From NCBI RefSeq assembly GCF_965201005.1, contig NZ_OZ241747.1:3100001-3164000 (forward strand): 64,000 nucleotides of DNA. The letters are read 5' to 3'. This document shows, one piece after another, positions 50,290 to 58,720 of this stretch. Each line of letters opens with the position of its first letter. Position 1 is the first letter of the stretch. The translations under genes were made by a program, and so were the position numbers. The stretch is from Mucilaginibacter_A sp965201005 (GTDB lineage Bacteria > Bacteroidota > Bacteroidia > Sphingobacteriales > Sphingobacteriaceae). Under the pieces are notes generated by a model, which was not told the origin of the DNA, ran no database searches, and saw nothing but the letters and a program-made list of their open reading frames with translations.

Positions 50290-52569
50290 CTATTTTAAAG
50301 AAACTGAAAACGGCTCATCTTCCTGCTTAATACCACGATTTTTATTCGGCTGTGCAGACATGTTGAAATTAATAGTTTCCCCCTGCATCAAAGCCGAATG
50401 ACTTAACCAGTTTTTATCATATGGTTTGCCGTTTACCGTCATTGTATTGATGTATTTATTTTCTGCGGAATTGGATGCTGCGTTTATCAATACTTTTTTG
50501 CCGTTCTCCAGGTTCAGCGTGATCTTTTTAAACAGCGGCGCGCCCAAAGCATACTGATCTGAAGCGGGCGTAACCGGATAAAAACCCATCGCCGAAAACA
50601 AATACCAGGCCGAAGTTTGTCCGTTGTCTTCATCTCCGCAATAACCGTCTGGTGTGGCTTTGTACAATTTGTTCATTGTTTCGCGCACCCAATATTGCGT
50701 TTTCCAAGGCTGATCGGCATAATCGTACAGATAGATCATGTGCTGGATCGGTTGGTTGCCATGCGCATATTGCCCCATATCGGCAATTTGCATTTCACGG
50801 ATTTCGTGGATCACGCCGCCGTAATAACTATCATCAAAAATTGGTGGCAGCGTAAATACAGAATCCAGCTTGGCTGCAAACCGTTTTTTTCCGCCCATCA
50901 AATTCATCAAACCGTTGATGTCATGAAAAACAGACCATGTATAATGCCAGCTGTTGCCTTCCGTAAAAGCATCGCCCCATTTAAAAGGGTTGAAAGGTGA
51001 CTGAAACTTGCCGTCCTGGTTTTTGCCGCGCATCATGTTGGTTTCCTTGTCGAACAGGTTTTTATAGTTCATGCTTCTTTTAGCGTATAAATCTGTTTCT
51101 GCTTTCGGTCTGCCCAACGCTTTTCCTAATTGTGAAATCGCAAAGTCATCATAAGCATATTCCAGCGTGCGGGCCGCGTTTTCGTTGATTTTTACATCAT
51201 AAGGTACATAACCCAGCGCGTTGTAATATTTTACGCCGGTGCGGCCGGTGCCTTCCGGGCCTTCGCCGTTTGCACCATGGAGCAATGCTTCATACAAAGT
51301 GTTGATGTCGTATCCGCGCAAACCTTTTAAATAAGCTTCTGCCACAACCGAAGCAGAATTATTGCCTACCATTACATTAGAATATCCCGGACTGCTCCAC
51401 TCCGGCAGCCAGCCGCCTTCTTTGTAATCGCTGATCAAACCCTGCTGCATTTCTTTGCTGATGGATGGATAAACTAAGTTCAAAAATGGATATAAAGCGC
51501 GAAAAGTGTCCCAGAAACCGGTTCCGGCAAACATATACCCAGGCATAATTTTACCGTTGTAAGGGCTCCAGTGCACAATTTTGTTATTGGCATCCAGCTC
51601 ATATAATTTGTTCGGGAAGAACAGCGCGCGGTAAAAACAAGAATAAAAAGTCCGCATCTGATCTACCGTTCCGCCTTCTACCTGGATATGGTTTAAGGTT
51701 TTGTTCCAAACTGCTTTGGCTTTTGCTTTGGTTTGATCGAAGCTGTCATCGGCAAGTTCGCGTTTCAGGTTCAGTTCGGCCTGATCGAAACTGATAAAAG
51801 ACGATGCTACTTTTAGCCCTACTTTTTCGCCTTTCTGCGTTTTAAAACCGATGACCGCACCTGCATGATCGGCCGTAATCTCCAACGAATCCTGCGCCAG
51901 TGTTTTGCCGTGCCAGGCTTTGGCAACAGTAAAAGGTTTATCAAAAATCAGCACAAAATAATTTTTAAAATTTTGCAGTTTACCGCTGGCGTAGCGTTTG
52001 GTATAACCGATTACCTTGTTTTCCTTCGGGATGATTTTAATGTACGAACCTTTGTCCAGCGCATCAATAACCACAAAAGAACTGTCGTTTTTTGGGAAAG
52101 TAAACCGGAATTGCGCGGCGCGTTCTGTGGGCGTAATTTCCGTTGTTACATCATGATCGGCCAGATAAACGCTGTAATAATAAGGTTTGGAGATTTCTGC
52201 TTTGTGCGAAAACCAGCTGGCGCGTTCGTCTTGCGTAAATTTTAAATGACCGGTAACCGGCATGATCGCAAATTGCCCGTAATCGTTCATCCAGGGCGAA
52301 GGCTGATGTGTTTGCTTAAAATCACGGATTTTATCAGCAGCATATTGGTATTGCCAGCCGCTGCCCATCGGTCCGGTTTGCGGCGTCCAGAAATTCATCC
52401 CCCAGGGCACTGCAATAGCCGGATAAGTATTTCCGTTAGATAAACTCGGCTTAGAATCAGTGCCCATTAAAGGGTTGATCCATTCTACCGGATCTGAAAT
52501 CTGGTTGACCTGCTGGGCAAAAACCGACAAGTGGAAACCTGCAAAAAATATAATTAAAAACTTTTTCAT
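50290..52569 (-). CDS. GH92-family alpha-mannosidase
   Basis: About 759 residues from ATG 52569 (signal MKKFLIIFFAGFHLSVFAQQ); an in-frame ATG at 52593 adds eight residues before the signal. GH92 segments: DPVEWINPLMGTDSKPSLSN, GTGFWDTFRALYPFLNLVYP, DAFTEGNSWHYTWSVFHDIN (likely general acid Glu), AHGNQPIQHMIYLYDYADQP and CGDEDNGQTSAWYLFSAMGF. It is an exported or surface exo-alpha-mannosidase. A SusCD-free glycosidase operon-like block starts upstream at 52869. Confidence 0.92.
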   Translation of the reverse strand: MKKFLIIFFAGFHLSVFAQQVNQISDPVEWINPLMGTDSKPSLSNGNTYPAIAVPWGMNFWTPQTGPMGSGWQYQYAADKIRDFKQTHQPSPWMNDYGQFAIMPVTGHLKFTQDERASWFSHKAEISKPYYYSVYLADHDVTTEITPTERAAQFRFTFPKNDSSFVVIDALDKGSYIKIIPKENKVIGYTKRYASGKLQNFKNYFVLIFDKPFTVAKAWHGKTLAQDSLEITADHAGAVIGFKTQKGEKVGLKVASSFISFDQAELNLKRELADDSFDQTKAKAKAVWNKTLNHIQVEGGTVDQMRTFYSCFYRALFFPNKLYELDANNKIVHWSPYNGKIMPGYMFAGTGFWDTFRALYPFLNLVYPSISKEMQQGLISDYKEGGWLPEWSSPGYSNVMVGNNSASVVAEAYLKGLRGYDINTLYEALLHGANGEGPEGTGRTGVKYYNALGYVPYDVKINENAARTLEYAYDDFAISQLGKALGRPKAETDLYAKRSMNYKNLFDKETNMMRGKNQDGKFQSPFNPFKWGDAFTEGNSWHYTWSVFHDINGLMNLMGGKKRFAAKLDSVFTLPPIFDDSYYGGVIHEIREMQIADMGQYAHGNQPIQHMIYLYDYADQPWKTQYWVRETMNKLYKATPDGYCGDEDNGQTSAWYLFSAMGFYPVTPASDQYALGAPLFKKITLNLENGKKVLINAASNSAENKYINTMTVNGKPYDKNWLSHSALMQGETINFNMSAQPNKNRGIKQEDEPFSVSLK

Positions 52570-52765
52570 GGTGGTGTATTTGCTATGGATCAATAACAGA
52601 AACCGGTCTTCTGCCGCGGCCTAAGTTATTAAAAATACAGAACTTGAACCTTGATTATTTTTTACAGATTGACATTGAAACTTGACGAAAACCATTGCGG
52701 CTTATTCTGATCGTTTCCCGTTAGATTTCCATATTTTACCAATTAGATTTAGCAGTTTTATGCTG

Positions 52766-52791
52766 AAAAAACCCTGATAAAAACAGCATTA
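52766..52791 (+). repeat. Dispersed motif, ACAGCAT variant
   Basis: AAAAAACCCTGATAAAAACA followed by GCATTA in the 299-bp gap 52570-52868. This gap also holds the hairpin at 52820-52859 and no gene. Confidence 0.8.
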
Positions 52792-52819
52792 TAATACAAG
52801 AGACAAAAATTTACCAGAT

Positions 52820-52859
52820 AAAAACAGCATTAGGCAGATTATAACCTAATGCTGTTTTT
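52820..52859. terminator. Hairpin of inverted dispersed motifs at the end of the GH92 gene
   Basis: AAAAACAGCATTAGG, a 10-nt loop and CCTAATGCTGTTTTT form a perfect 15-bp stem, 9 bp beyond the 3' end of the minus-strand GH92 gene. It is the likely end of the glycosidase operon. Confidence 0.85.
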
Positions 52860-52868
52860 GATTGAATT

Positions 52869-55166
52869 TTACGGACGGTCAGCCATCGAAACGCCCCAGG
52901 TTGCACTTGGTTTGCTGCCCATTTCCAGCACCAGATCCCCACCGTTAACCAGCTCCTGATAAGTAATGTAGGAATGGCTGAATTTTTTGCCATTAAAAGA
53001 AGCACTCTGGATATACATATTTTGTGCACTGTTGTTTTTAGCGATAACATGCAGCTTTTTGCCGGCCGCCAATTGTAAGGTGGCTTCGTTAAAGAGCGGA
53101 CTGCCGAACACGAAAACCCCGCTGAACGGATTTACCTGATAAAAACCTATCGACGATAAAATATACCAGGACGACATTTGGCCAACATCTTCATTTCCAA
53201 TAATCCCGTCCGGCTTGTCCGTATAAAAATTATTCATGATGTAGCGTACTATTTTGGCTGTTTTCCAGGGCTGGCCAACATACGGATACAAATAAGCGAT
53301 GTGGTGCGAAGGTTCGTTCCCGTGCGCATATTGCCCGATCAAACCGGAAATATCCGGTGATTTTTCTTTGCCCATATCACCTTTTACAACAAAAAGCGAA
53401 TCTAATTTTCGGATAAACGGTTTATCGCCGCCTTGCAAGGCAATCATGCCTTTCACATCCTGCGGCACCAACCATGTGTACTGCCAGGCGTTTCCTTCGG
53501 TATAATCACCAACGGCGTGGCGTGATTGAAACGGACTAAAAGGCATACGAAACTGGTCTTTGTTTAATCTTGCACGCATAAAATGCGTTTTTGAATCAAA
53601 GTAGTTCCTGTAATTCTGTCCTCTCTTTTCAAAATAATCATAATCGGCCGTTTTGCCCATTTTTTTAGCCATCGCTGCAATTGCAGCATCAGAAATGGCA
53701 TATTCCAAACCCATTGACACAGATTCTACCGTGCTGTCTGCAGGGATGTAACCCAGTTTTTGCACATAATGCAGGCCGCGGGCGGTGTCCATTGCGCTGG
53801 CTTTTACGGCTTTGTACGCCAGTGCTGCATCAAAGCCTTTATACCCTTTTAAATAAGCGTCAACAATAACAGGCACAGCACTATAGCCAACCATGGTATT
53901 GGTTTCGTTGCCCATTAAATGCCAAACCGGCAATTTGCCCTGCTGCTGATAAATGGCCAGCATCGTGTTTACAATATCGCTGATTTTTTCGGGCTGGATT
54001 AAAGTATAAAGCGGGTTTAAAGCGCGGTAAGTGTCCCACAAAGAAAACGTGGTCAGATTGGTAAATGCTGCTTTTGGATATACTTTTTTGTCTGTGCCGA
54101 GGTAATCGCCGTTATGATCGTTAAAAATTGAGGGCGCGATCATGCTGTGGAACATGGCCGTGTAAAAAATCTTTTTTTGCTGCTCATCAGGGGTTTTGAT
54201 GATTACTTTTTCCAAAGCTTTGTTCCATTTATGATCGGCTTCGGCCACTGCCTGGTTAAAGTTCCATCCAGGGATTTCTGCCCGGATATTCATCAAAGCA
54301 TTTTCTTCGCTCACCGGCGAAATACCTACTTTTATCAGTACTTTTTCGCCAGCGGTTGTAGCAAATGTTAGAACACCTTTTGCTTTTACAGCGGTTAAAG
54401 CTGTGCCGGTTTTCAGCGTTAAATTATCGTAAACAGAGAAATTTTTGATCGGTTTGGAAAACACTGCGGCAAAGTAAATCCGCTGATCTTTGGCCCACCC
54501 GGTAGAAAAACGATAACCAGTTATGGTGTTTGCATTGATTTGCCGGATAGACGTTTTTGTTGACCGGTCCCAGTTTAAACCTTCGTGCAAATCGATAATG
54601 ATATGCGATTGATCGTCTTTTGGGAAGGTATATTCGTGAAAACCAACCCGTTCGCTGGCCGTTAGCCGCACTCCGATGTTGTAACGCTTTAATTTAACGG
54701 CGTAATAACCCGGACGAACGGTTTCATCTTTGTGACTGAAAAGCGAAGTATAACCGCTGTAAATATCTTTCTGCGTGCCTTTGGTCAGTTTGATCGGTCC
54801 GGTTGTGGGCATAAAAGTCAGATCACCCAGATCACCAATTCCGGTTCCGCTTAAATGCGTGTGCTGAAAGCCAATAATGGTAGAATCTGCAATGTTATAA
54901 CCCGAGCACCAATCCCAGCCCTGCGCAATATTGGTAGGCCCCAATTGTACTGCCCCGAAAGGAACATTTGCCCCAACAAAAACGTGGCCGTGGCCGCCCG
55001 AGCCAATGTATTGATCTACATATTTGGTAAGGTTCTGGTTTTGCTGCGCCACGGCGGCCCGACAAAAAAATATCGATAAAAGAAGCATGCACACTTTAAC
55101 CCCCTGAAGGGCTGAAAAACCCAAATTGTACAACTTAGTTTTGTTAATGTATTTTCTGTAATTCAT
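52869..55166 (-). CDS. GH92-family alpha-mannosidase
   Basis: A 765-residue GH92 protein: KYVDQYIGSGGHGHVFVGAN, GWDWCSGYNIADSTIIGFQH, FSLWDTYRALNPLYTLIQPE, DYTEGNAWQYTWLVPQD (likely general acid), YAHGNEPSHHIAYLYPYVGQ and NEDVGQMSSWYILSSIGFYQ, the canonical subgroup. The signal region is long: the hydrophobic core MLLLSIFFCRAAVAQ comes after 26 residues, so an ATG at 55088 could be the real start. That ATG belongs to a motif copy (55064-55090), so repeat sequence encodes part of the signal peptide. Confidence 0.92.
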   Translation of the reverse strand: MNYRKYINKTKLYNLGFSALQGVKVCMLLLSIFFCRAAVAQQNQNLTKYVDQYIGSGGHGHVFVGANVPFGAVQLGPTNIAQGWDWCSGYNIADSTIIGFQHTHLSGTGIGDLGDLTFMPTTGPIKLTKGTQKDIYSGYTSLFSHKDETVRPGYYAVKLKRYNIGVRLTASERVGFHEYTFPKDDQSHIIIDLHEGLNWDRSTKTSIRQINANTITGYRFSTGWAKDQRIYFAAVFSKPIKNFSVYDNLTLKTGTALTAVKAKGVLTFATTAGEKVLIKVGISPVSEENALMNIRAEIPGWNFNQAVAEADHKWNKALEKVIIKTPDEQQKKIFYTAMFHSMIAPSIFNDHNGDYLGTDKKVYPKAAFTNLTTFSLWDTYRALNPLYTLIQPEKISDIVNTMLAIYQQQGKLPVWHLMGNETNTMVGYSAVPVIVDAYLKGYKGFDAALAYKAVKASAMDTARGLHYVQKLGYIPADSTVESVSMGLEYAISDAAIAAMAKKMGKTADYDYFEKRGQNYRNYFDSKTHFMRARLNKDQFRMPFSPFQSRHAVGDYTEGNAWQYTWLVPQDVKGMIALQGGDKPFIRKLDSLFVVKGDMGKEKSPDISGLIGQYAHGNEPSHHIAYLYPYVGQPWKTAKIVRYIMNNFYTDKPDGIIGNEDVGQMSSWYILSSIGFYQVNPFSGVFVFGSPLFNEATLQLAAGKKLHVIAKNNSAQNMYIQSASFNGKKFSHSYITYQELVNGGDLVLEMGSKPSATWGVSMADRP

Positions 55167-55225
55167 GGTTAATCTTATTTTTGAATGCTTGTTTTTATTA
55201 ATTTTAAAAGTTCAACTTACTTTTT

Positions 55226-56359
55226 CTAAGGCTCAGGGAGTTTAAACCGCAAAATTTCAACAGATTCTTTTTGTCTGGAAACAACCACATACATCCGGCC
55301 ATCTTTGATCATCGTGTCGGGATAACCATATTGGCCTTCTTTATACAAACCCTCGTGCTTTAAACGGTATATTTCATCTGCAATGATATAATTGTGGTTA
55401 AATAGTTTGGCATCGTCGGAAATGCTCAAAACCAGCGGGTTGCGGTTGTTACGGTGCAGTGTATCCGGGATGCCGACGTAGTAAACGCGCCCATCCGGCA
55501 AATGCCCGAAATGAAACTTGCTGTCGTTATCGCTAAACAATGTTTCTTGTGGTTTGCTCCAGGTTTGGGCATTATCGGCACTTTCCGTGAGCCACAAACG
55601 TCCTTTCCATTCTTTACCGGTTACCCGTAACAGCATGTGGATTACGTTGTTTTTTGTCTGATAAAAAGAGCCTTCGCAAAGTGCTGGAAAGCCATTTTTT
55701 GCTGCCGGGGCGTAAAAAGCGGAAGAATTATCCTGTGTGTACAAAGAATCTGCATAAAAACTACTGGTTTTCCAGCCGGAAATCCCATAAGGGTCATCGG
55801 TATAAGGAAACAAAAAATTACCTGAAATCAGCAGGCGGCCACTATTTAATTGCTGCGGGCCATAGTTTGGGATCAGCGGTACGTTTAAATCAATTTCCTG
55901 CCCCCAATGTTCGCCGTCTTCTGTAACAACCGCGTACAATCTGGTGTTTTGCCGGTGCTTGGTATATTCACCAAAATAAGCAACCAAAGTGCCTTTATAC
56001 TGATAAAAACCCGCTGCCGTAAGTATGTTTAAAGTATCGTTGGTTTTGGTAGGATTAGCCAGCACTTTAGGTTCACTCCAATGAAAAAAATCCGAAGAAA
56101 CCGCATAAACCACCCGCTGGCCGGGCGAATCTTCATCCTTAATTCCGTTAGACCACATCGCATAAAACTTGTTTTTAAAGCTGATGATGGCCGGATGATG
56201 GTTGTACAAACCCGTATTTCCGGGCGTAAAAACCATACTGCGCTCAATTATGAGGTGGGGCAATCCTGTTGAATCTGCATAGTTGTTGCGGATTTCCGAA
56301 GCCTGAGCCCAAATTTTAGTCGATAAAAACAGTATCAAAATTAAAACACCTGCTTTCAT
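55226..56359 (-). CDS. Sialidase-fold (BNR) exported protein
   Basis: A 377-residue protein with a signal peptide (MKAGVLILILFLSTKIWAQA) and a beta-propeller with BNR/Asp-box-like repeats (SSDFFHWSEPKVL, TEDGEHWGQEIDL, SADNAQTWSKPQ) and YGYPDTMIKDGRMYVVVSRQ near the end. It resembles uncharacterised exo-alpha-sialidase-like proteins of Bacteroidota polysaccharide loci. Sialidase activity itself is not assured, as the Arg triad cannot be confirmed by eye. The signal peptide codons contain a full motif copy (56309-56336). Its start overlaps the stop of the upstream gene as ATGA. Confidence 0.75.
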   Translation of the reverse strand: MKAGVLILILFLSTKIWAQASEIRNNYADSTGLPHLIIERSMVFTPGNTGLYNHHPAIISFKNKFYAMWSNGIKDEDSPGQRVVYAVSSDFFHWSEPKVLANPTKTNDTLNILTAAGFYQYKGTLVAYFGEYTKHRQNTRLYAVVTEDGEHWGQEIDLNVPLIPNYGPQQLNSGRLLISGNFLFPYTDDPYGISGWKTSSFYADSLYTQDNSSAFYAPAAKNGFPALCEGSFYQTKNNVIHMLLRVTGKEWKGRLWLTESADNAQTWSKPQETLFSDNDSKFHFGHLPDGRVYYVGIPDTLHRNNRNPLVLSISDDAKLFNHNYIIADEIYRLKHEGLYKEGQYGYPDTMIKDGRMYVVVSRQKESVEILRFKLPEP

Positions 56360-57456
56360 GCTTTCTGAAACGGGATTTTTGCAGAAGCTGTTTTCAACGC
56401 TTCCAAATGCCCGTCCGTAACATTACCAAACAACGAAACCCCGGCCGCACCGTTGGACAAAGCGTTGACCACACCTTGTTCTACTTCCGTATCATTCTTA
56501 AAATCAGGCATATACAAACCGGCATACAACGGAAATTTGCCGTGTAAAGCGGTTACGCCTTCGTTTACTGCCGAACCGATCCAGGAAACATTTTCCTTAT
56601 AAAAACCATGGTAGATCATCGGGCAAACGCCGCTGATGTTCCAGTTCGCCCAATCCTGTTTCACGTTTCGGTGCGCAATATCAGGCGTAGGGAAAACGGC
56701 TGCAGTGATTGACTTTTTGTAAGAATCGGCCACCTTTGTCAACCGTTCAACCACTTGGTTTACACGCTGATACCGAAACAAACGCCACGACGGGCTTGCC
56801 TCCGGATACTGCACCAAATCTATATCTTCACCGGTTTCTTTTTTGTAGGCCGCTTTACAAACCGGGCAATAGCAGTAATCATATTCGGGCAGTTCGCTGG
56901 TTTGTACAATATTGTAGTTCTTCCACAGGTTCACCGGCAAAATCACGTCGCAAAAACGCACATAATCCAGGTGGATACCATCTACATAATCTTTTTTTAA
57001 CGCTGTTTCATAATCCCTGGCCAGGTAATCTTTTACTTCCTCGCGGGAAGGACAAAGCCAGCGGTAATAATTTACATAAGGCGGATGCGTGGCGCAGGAT
57101 TCGCCTTTTCGGTTCCAGGCGTACCATTCGGGATGCGATTCCAGTAACGATTTTTCGCCGCGGTTCATCGTCCAGATCCAGCGGTGCGCTTCAATTTTAT
57201 GCGCTTTTGCCACGCGGAAATGCTTTTCGCTGTCGTTTTCAAAAAATATCCCACGGATACCGGCCTCATAATATTTTCGGTAGCGTTCGGCCAGCTGCGC
57301 ATCGGTATCTTTCAAATCAGGGTTCGTCCAAACCCAGTGTTTCCAGCCTTTTTGTTTTTTGCTGAAGTTATTTTCCGCTTCGGAAACTGCGGGCAAAAGT
57401 GTTGCAGATAAACCTGCAACCAAACTGCTTTTTACAAATTTTCTGCGATTTGTCAT
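56356..57456 (-). CDS. GHL10-like putative glycoside hydrolase, Tat-type signal
   Basis: This 366-residue protein starts with MTNRRKFVKSSLVAGLSATL, an RR-containing export signal. The TIM-barrel features match GHL10/family-10-like hydrolases: YYEAGIRGIFFENDSEKHF, DYVDGIHLDYVRFCDVIL (catalytic-like Asp), a CxxC pair in DYCYCPVCKAAY, and ISGVCPMIYHGFYKENV. Activity is not characterised. It is coupled on both sides by 4-bp ATGA overlaps with the sialidase-fold and CBM9-like genes, so the three are certainly one transcript. Confidence 0.78.
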   Translation of the reverse strand: MTNRRKFVKSSLVAGLSATLLPAVSEAENNFSKKQKGWKHWVWTNPDLKDTDAQLAERYRKYYEAGIRGIFFENDSEKHFRVAKAHKIEAHRWIWTMNRGEKSLLESHPEWYAWNRKGESCATHPPYVNYYRWLCPSREEVKDYLARDYETALKKDYVDGIHLDYVRFCDVILPVNLWKNYNIVQTSELPEYDYCYCPVCKAAYKKETGEDIDLVQYPEASPSWRLFRYQRVNQVVERLTKVADSYKKSITAAVFPTPDIAHRNVKQDWANWNISGVCPMIYHGFYKENVSWIGSAVNEGVTALHGKFPLYAGLYMPDFKNDTEVEQGVVNALSNGAAGVSLFGNVTDGHLEALKTASAKIPFQKA

Positions 57457-58553
57457 GATTTTGATTTTAATATTTGGATTAGTCCTTCGTCGTTTATGCT
57501 GATGGCCGCACTGCCTTCCGCTTTAATGGTGGCCGTAAACTGTTTGGCCGAGGCATCCATTTGCAAAATATTTTCCCGTTCCCCAACCCTTGCCCCCCGC
57601 TCCATTTTCAACTCAGCCAGGTTTTGTGCATACGTTCCGTTTTTTTGCAGATACTGTTTTTGCCGGTAATAAATCAGCCATAAATATTTTTTCTGTTCTT
57701 CCGAAAAAGGCATGGTAAAAACAGCATCGGTTTTACGTGTAAACTGCAGATAGCCAAAGCGTTCGGGGTAGTGCATGTTGATTACGCCCTGCGGAGACCA
57801 AACCCAGTTATGTTCCGGCAAATCCCGGCCTGATGCATCTTTTAGCTTGATGTTTTTATCACCTGCAACCCTGGTGCCCCACTCCACCCGCGAAAAATTG
57901 ATACGCCAGATTGCACCTTCTTCCGGTACTTTTACCGGAAAACCCATGCGCAAGTCTTTCAGCGGAATGGCCATTTCTACCGTCCAGCCTTTGTCTGTAT
58001 CTTTTGGGTTGTTCAGCGTGCCGATGATTTCCACACCGCTTTTTAAACCTGCCGCATCCCAGCTTATCAGCGCATCGCCACCGTTTCGGTAAGGTTTTGG
58101 CATAAAAAGGTCGAATATTTTGTTGATCGCATTAATTTCGATTTCAAAATACTGGTGCGTGTTGTTGTCGGGATCGATAAAAATCTCAAAATCATTATCC
58201 TTATAAATAATATCATCGTGGTGCATTTGCGTTGCCCAGATTTGCGGTTCCTTCAGCTCCGCGGCAATAAACAATGTCGAATCGTTCCACAACATTTTTA
58301 CGCGGGTCTGCAGCTTTGGCAGCGGTTTTAAACTGCCTTCAATATCCACAAAATCAGTTGTCCACGCAGCTTTTTGCCAGGCGTTTTCTGTTAAATTTCC
58401 GTTGATTTTGAGAACCTGATCTGTATGATGCACCACATAATTTTTTGGGATGGAAAACAAGTTTTCAAAACCCTCAAAACTGTTTTGGGCTTTCAGTTTT
58501 AAACCGTTGGCCATCAGCAGGAAAAGTAAAATGAAAATGCTTCTTTTAGGCAC
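57453..58553 (-). CDS. CBM9-like carbohydrate-binding protein, exported
   Basis: A 366-residue protein with a signal peptide (MPKRSIFILLFLLMANGLKL) and a CBM9-type beta-sandwich (about 40-250: LKINGNLTENAWQKAAWTTD, ALFIAAELKEPQIWA-type strands, NDFEIFIDPDNNTHQYFEIE, WTVEMAIPLKDLRMG, WRINFSRVEWG). The C-terminal 100 residues look helical and then lack a known domain. It binds polysaccharide ends and would support the neighbouring hydrolases. The ATG and next codons (CCTAAAAGAAGCATT) lie within a motif copy (58537-58563). Confidence 0.82.
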   Translation of the reverse strand: MPKRSIFILLFLLMANGLKLKAQNSFEGFENLFSIPKNYVVHHTDQVLKINGNLTENAWQKAAWTTDFVDIEGSLKPLPKLQTRVKMLWNDSTLFIAAELKEPQIWATQMHHDDIIYKDNDFEIFIDPDNNTHQYFEIEINAINKIFDLFMPKPYRNGGDALISWDAAGLKSGVEIIGTLNNPKDTDKGWTVEMAIPLKDLRMGFPVKVPEEGAIWRINFSRVEWGTRVAGDKNIKLKDASGRDLPEHNWVWSPQGVINMHYPERFGYLQFTRKTDAVFTMPFSEEQKKYLWLIYYRQKQYLQKNGTYAQNLAELKMERGARVGERENILQMDASAKQFTATIKAEGSAAISINDEGLIQILKSKS

Positions 58554-58720
58554 TAAAATTTGGTGTTTAATGTTGATTATAAACTTAATTCAATTATTTT
58601 TTGGGGCGATGCTGCTGATTTCTTGCACTGTAATTCCGTTGCCGCTTTTTTCGGCTGACCGTGCAATGCGTTGTTCCTGTTCCGGGGAAAGCAAAACAAA
58701 CCCAGCCGCTTTTTCATAGC

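Noticed and set aside
51064..51085. GAAGCAT-type match in the GH92 gene (YAKRSMNYK codons)
   Set aside because: The residues are part of a conserved GH92 segment (MKRSKNYKN in a paralog), so the match may be due to protein conservation; not counted as a clear copy.
58554..58720. Open minus-strand frame reading SYEKAAGFVLLSPEQEQRIA...
   Set aside because: It has a protein-like composition and overlaps the GH20 3' end in another frame, but no start codon was found near and no family is recognised; kept only as a note.
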